From Enterococcus mundtii (lineage in GTDB: Bacteria > Bacillota > Bacilli > Lactobacillales > Enterococcaceae), in contig NZ_CP018061.1 in the NCBI RefSeq assembly GCF_002813755.1, forward strand, positions 3,090,001 to 3,154,000: a stretch of 64,000 nucleotides of DNA, given 5' to 3'. This document shows positions 62,603 to 64,000 of this stretch, one piece after another. How positions within the stretch are numbered: the stretch's first letter is position 1; each line of letters begins with the position of its first letter. The notes beneath the pieces are model-generated. The model saw only the letters and a program-made list of their open reading frames with translations. It was not told the origin of the DNA and made no database searches. The position numbers and the translations under genes were made by a program.

Positions 62603-64000
62603 ATGGCAAGAGAATTTTCGCTAGAAAAAACTCGTAATATTGGTATCATGGCTCACGTTGATGCAGGTAAAACTACAACAACAGAGCGTATCTTGTACTA
62701 TACTGGTAAAATCCATAAAATCGGTGAAACTCACGAAGGAGCTTCACAGATGGACTGGATGGAACAAGAACAAGAACGTGGTATCACGATTACATCTGCT
62801 GCCACTACTGCGCAGTGGAAAGGTTACCGCGTAAATATCATCGATACACCAGGACACGTAGACTTCACAATCGAAGTTCAACGTTCTCTACGTGTATTGG
62901 ATGGTGCTGTAACTGTACTTGATGCACAATCAGGTGTTGAACCTCAAACTGAAACTGTTTGGCGTCAAGCAACTGAGTACCGAGTACCTCGTATCGTATT
63001 CTGTAACAAAATGGATAAAATCGGTGCAGACTTCTTATACTCAGTAAAATCATTGCACGATCGCTTACAAGCGAACGCGCATCCAATCCAATTGCCAATC
63101 GGTTCTGAAGATAACTTCACAGGTATCATTGACTTGGTAACGATGAAAGCAGAGATCTACACAAACGATCTAGGCACAGACATCCAAGAAACTGAAATCC
63201 CTGAAGAATATGCAGAACAAGCACAAGAATGGCGTGAAAAATTAGTCGAAGCTGTTGCTGAAACAGACGAAGAACTAATGATGAAATATCTTGAAGGTGA
63301 AGAAATCACTCAAGAAGAATTGATTGCCGGTATCCGCCGTGCAACAATCAACGTTGAGTTCTTCCCTGTGTTAGCTGGTTCAGCATTCAAGAATAAAGGG
63401 GTCCAATTGATGTTGGATGCTGTTCTTGATTACTTGCCATCACCACTAGATATCGAAGCAATCAAAGGTATTGACTCAAAAACAGACGAAGAAACAACTC
63501 GTCCTGCAGATGACGAAGCTCCTTTTGCTTCATTAGCATTTAAAGTAATGACTGACCCATTCGTAGGTCGTCTAACTTTCTTCCGTGTCTACTCTGGTGT
63601 CCTTGAAAGTGGTTCATACGTATTGAACGCATCAAAAGGCAAAAAAGAGCGTATCGGTCGTATTCTACAAATGCACGCAAACACACGTCAAGAAATCGAC
63701 AAAGTGTATTCAGGTGATATCGCCGCTGCTGTTGGATTGAAAGATACTACAACAGGGGACACATTGTGTGCGTTAGATGCACCAGTTATCCTTGAATCAA
63801 TCGAATTCCCAGAACCAGTTATCCAAGTCGCTGTTGAGCCTAAATCAAAAGCTGACCAAGATAAAATGGGTGTTGCGTTGCAAAAACTTGCAGAAGAAGA
63901 TCCTTCATTCCGTGTTGAAACAAACGTTGAAACAGGTGAAACAGTTATCTCAGGTATGGGTGAGTTGCACTTGGACGTATTAGTAGACCGTATGAAACGC
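62603..64000 (+). CDS. fusA: Elongation factor G (partial, 466 residues)
   Basis: The frame from ATG 62603 runs off the right edge. It begins [20 protein letters not shown], has the P-loop [24 protein letters not shown], and domain II to the start of domain III. EF-G drives translocation using GTP. AGAGAGGAG precedes the start. About two thirds of a usual 692-residue EF-G is present. Confidence 0.98.
   Translation, partial: MAREFSLEKTRNIGIMAHVDAGKTTTTERILYYTGKIHKIGETHEGASQMDWMEQEQERGITITSAATTAQWKGYRVNIIDTPGHVDFTIEVQRSLRVLDGAVTVLDAQSGVEPQTETVWRQATEYRVPRIVFCNKMDKIGADFLYSVKSLHDRLQANAHPIQLPIGSEDNFTGIIDLVTMKAEIYTNDLGTDIQETEIPEEYAEQAQEWREKLVEAVAETDEELMMKYLEGEEITQEELIAGIRRATINVEFFPVLAGSAFKNKGVQLMLDAVLDYLPSPLDIEAIKGIDSKTDEETTRPADDEAPFASLAFKVMTDPFVGRLTFFRVYSGVLESGSYVLNASKGKKERIGRILQMHANTRQEIDKVYSGDIAAAVGLKDTTTGDTLCALDAPVILESIEFPEPVIQVAVEPKSKADQDKMGVALQKLAEEDPSFRVETNVETGETVISGMGELHLDVLVDRMKR

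Overview
The window is a low-GC Firmicutes chromosome segment, most probably from Enterococcus (E. faecium/hirae/mundtii-like rather than clearly E. faecalis). The reasons are strong AGGAGG ribosome binding sites, many PTS operons, LPXTG and lipobox surface proteins, PRD-type regulators, and the block gpmA - recombinase-like gene - rpiA - rpsL - rpsG - fusA at the right end. No rRNA, tRNA or CRISPR array was seen. The genus call is inference from gene content.

Layout. 1-7.7 kb: a partial secreted-protein gene, a FUSC-type membrane protein, a beta-glucoside unit (GH1, PTS EIIC, RpiR regulator), MazG-like and LOG-like proteins, and a SAM methyltransferase behind a long structured leader with its own promoter and terminator. 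7.8-12 kb: an AT-rich accessory island that looks like a radical-SAM RiPP cluster: a 28-residue Cys-containing precursor, an attenuator hairpin, a SPASM radical-SAM maturase whose natural start codon appears to be ATC, a PqqD-like protein, and a divergent ABC exporter with an HTH regulator. 12.6-14.8 kb: a MetNIQ-type importer whose ATPase lacks the usual C-terminal regulatory domain. 15-20 kb: secreted and lipoprotein genes among IS debris (an intact IS200-like element, an IS3-family remnant, a duplicated gene end). 20.3-26.7 kb: an AraC regulator diverging from a sugar ABC importer and a GH31 alpha-xylosidase. 26.8-32.9 kb: a galactitol-type PTS operon with class II aldolase, a triosephosphate-isomerase-like protein and a YjbQ protein under a PRD regulator.

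33-38.6 kb is a second accessory stretch: an XRE-ImmA/IrrE protein next to a gene split by an in-frame stop, a decayed LPXTG gene, and an ECF sigma/DUF4179 anti-sigma pair. 39-44.4 kb holds guaA, coaA, a LysR regulator, a nearly gene-free kilobase and an RsmC-like methyltransferase. 44.9-56.4 kb is a complete nucleoside import and breakdown locus: LacI regulator, pdp, deoC, cdd, bmpA-nupABC, deoB and two purine nucleoside phosphorylases, with an 18-bp palindromic operator. 56.7-58.9 kb carries a second secreted carbohydrate-binding-like protein paralogous to the one at 15.2 kb, a decayed copy of deoD and a truncated CPBP protease. The right end is housekeeping.

The genes mainly serve carbohydrate and nucleoside uptake: imported sugars and deoxyribose feed glycolysis and the pentose phosphate path (deoC, rpiA, gpmA). 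The best candidates for undescribed biology are the RiPP cluster, the leader RNA at 6.6 kb, the PTS/TIM/YjbQ operon, the split gene beside the IrrE-like protease, the paired secreted proteins, and a serine recombinase homologue that has lost its catalytic residues.
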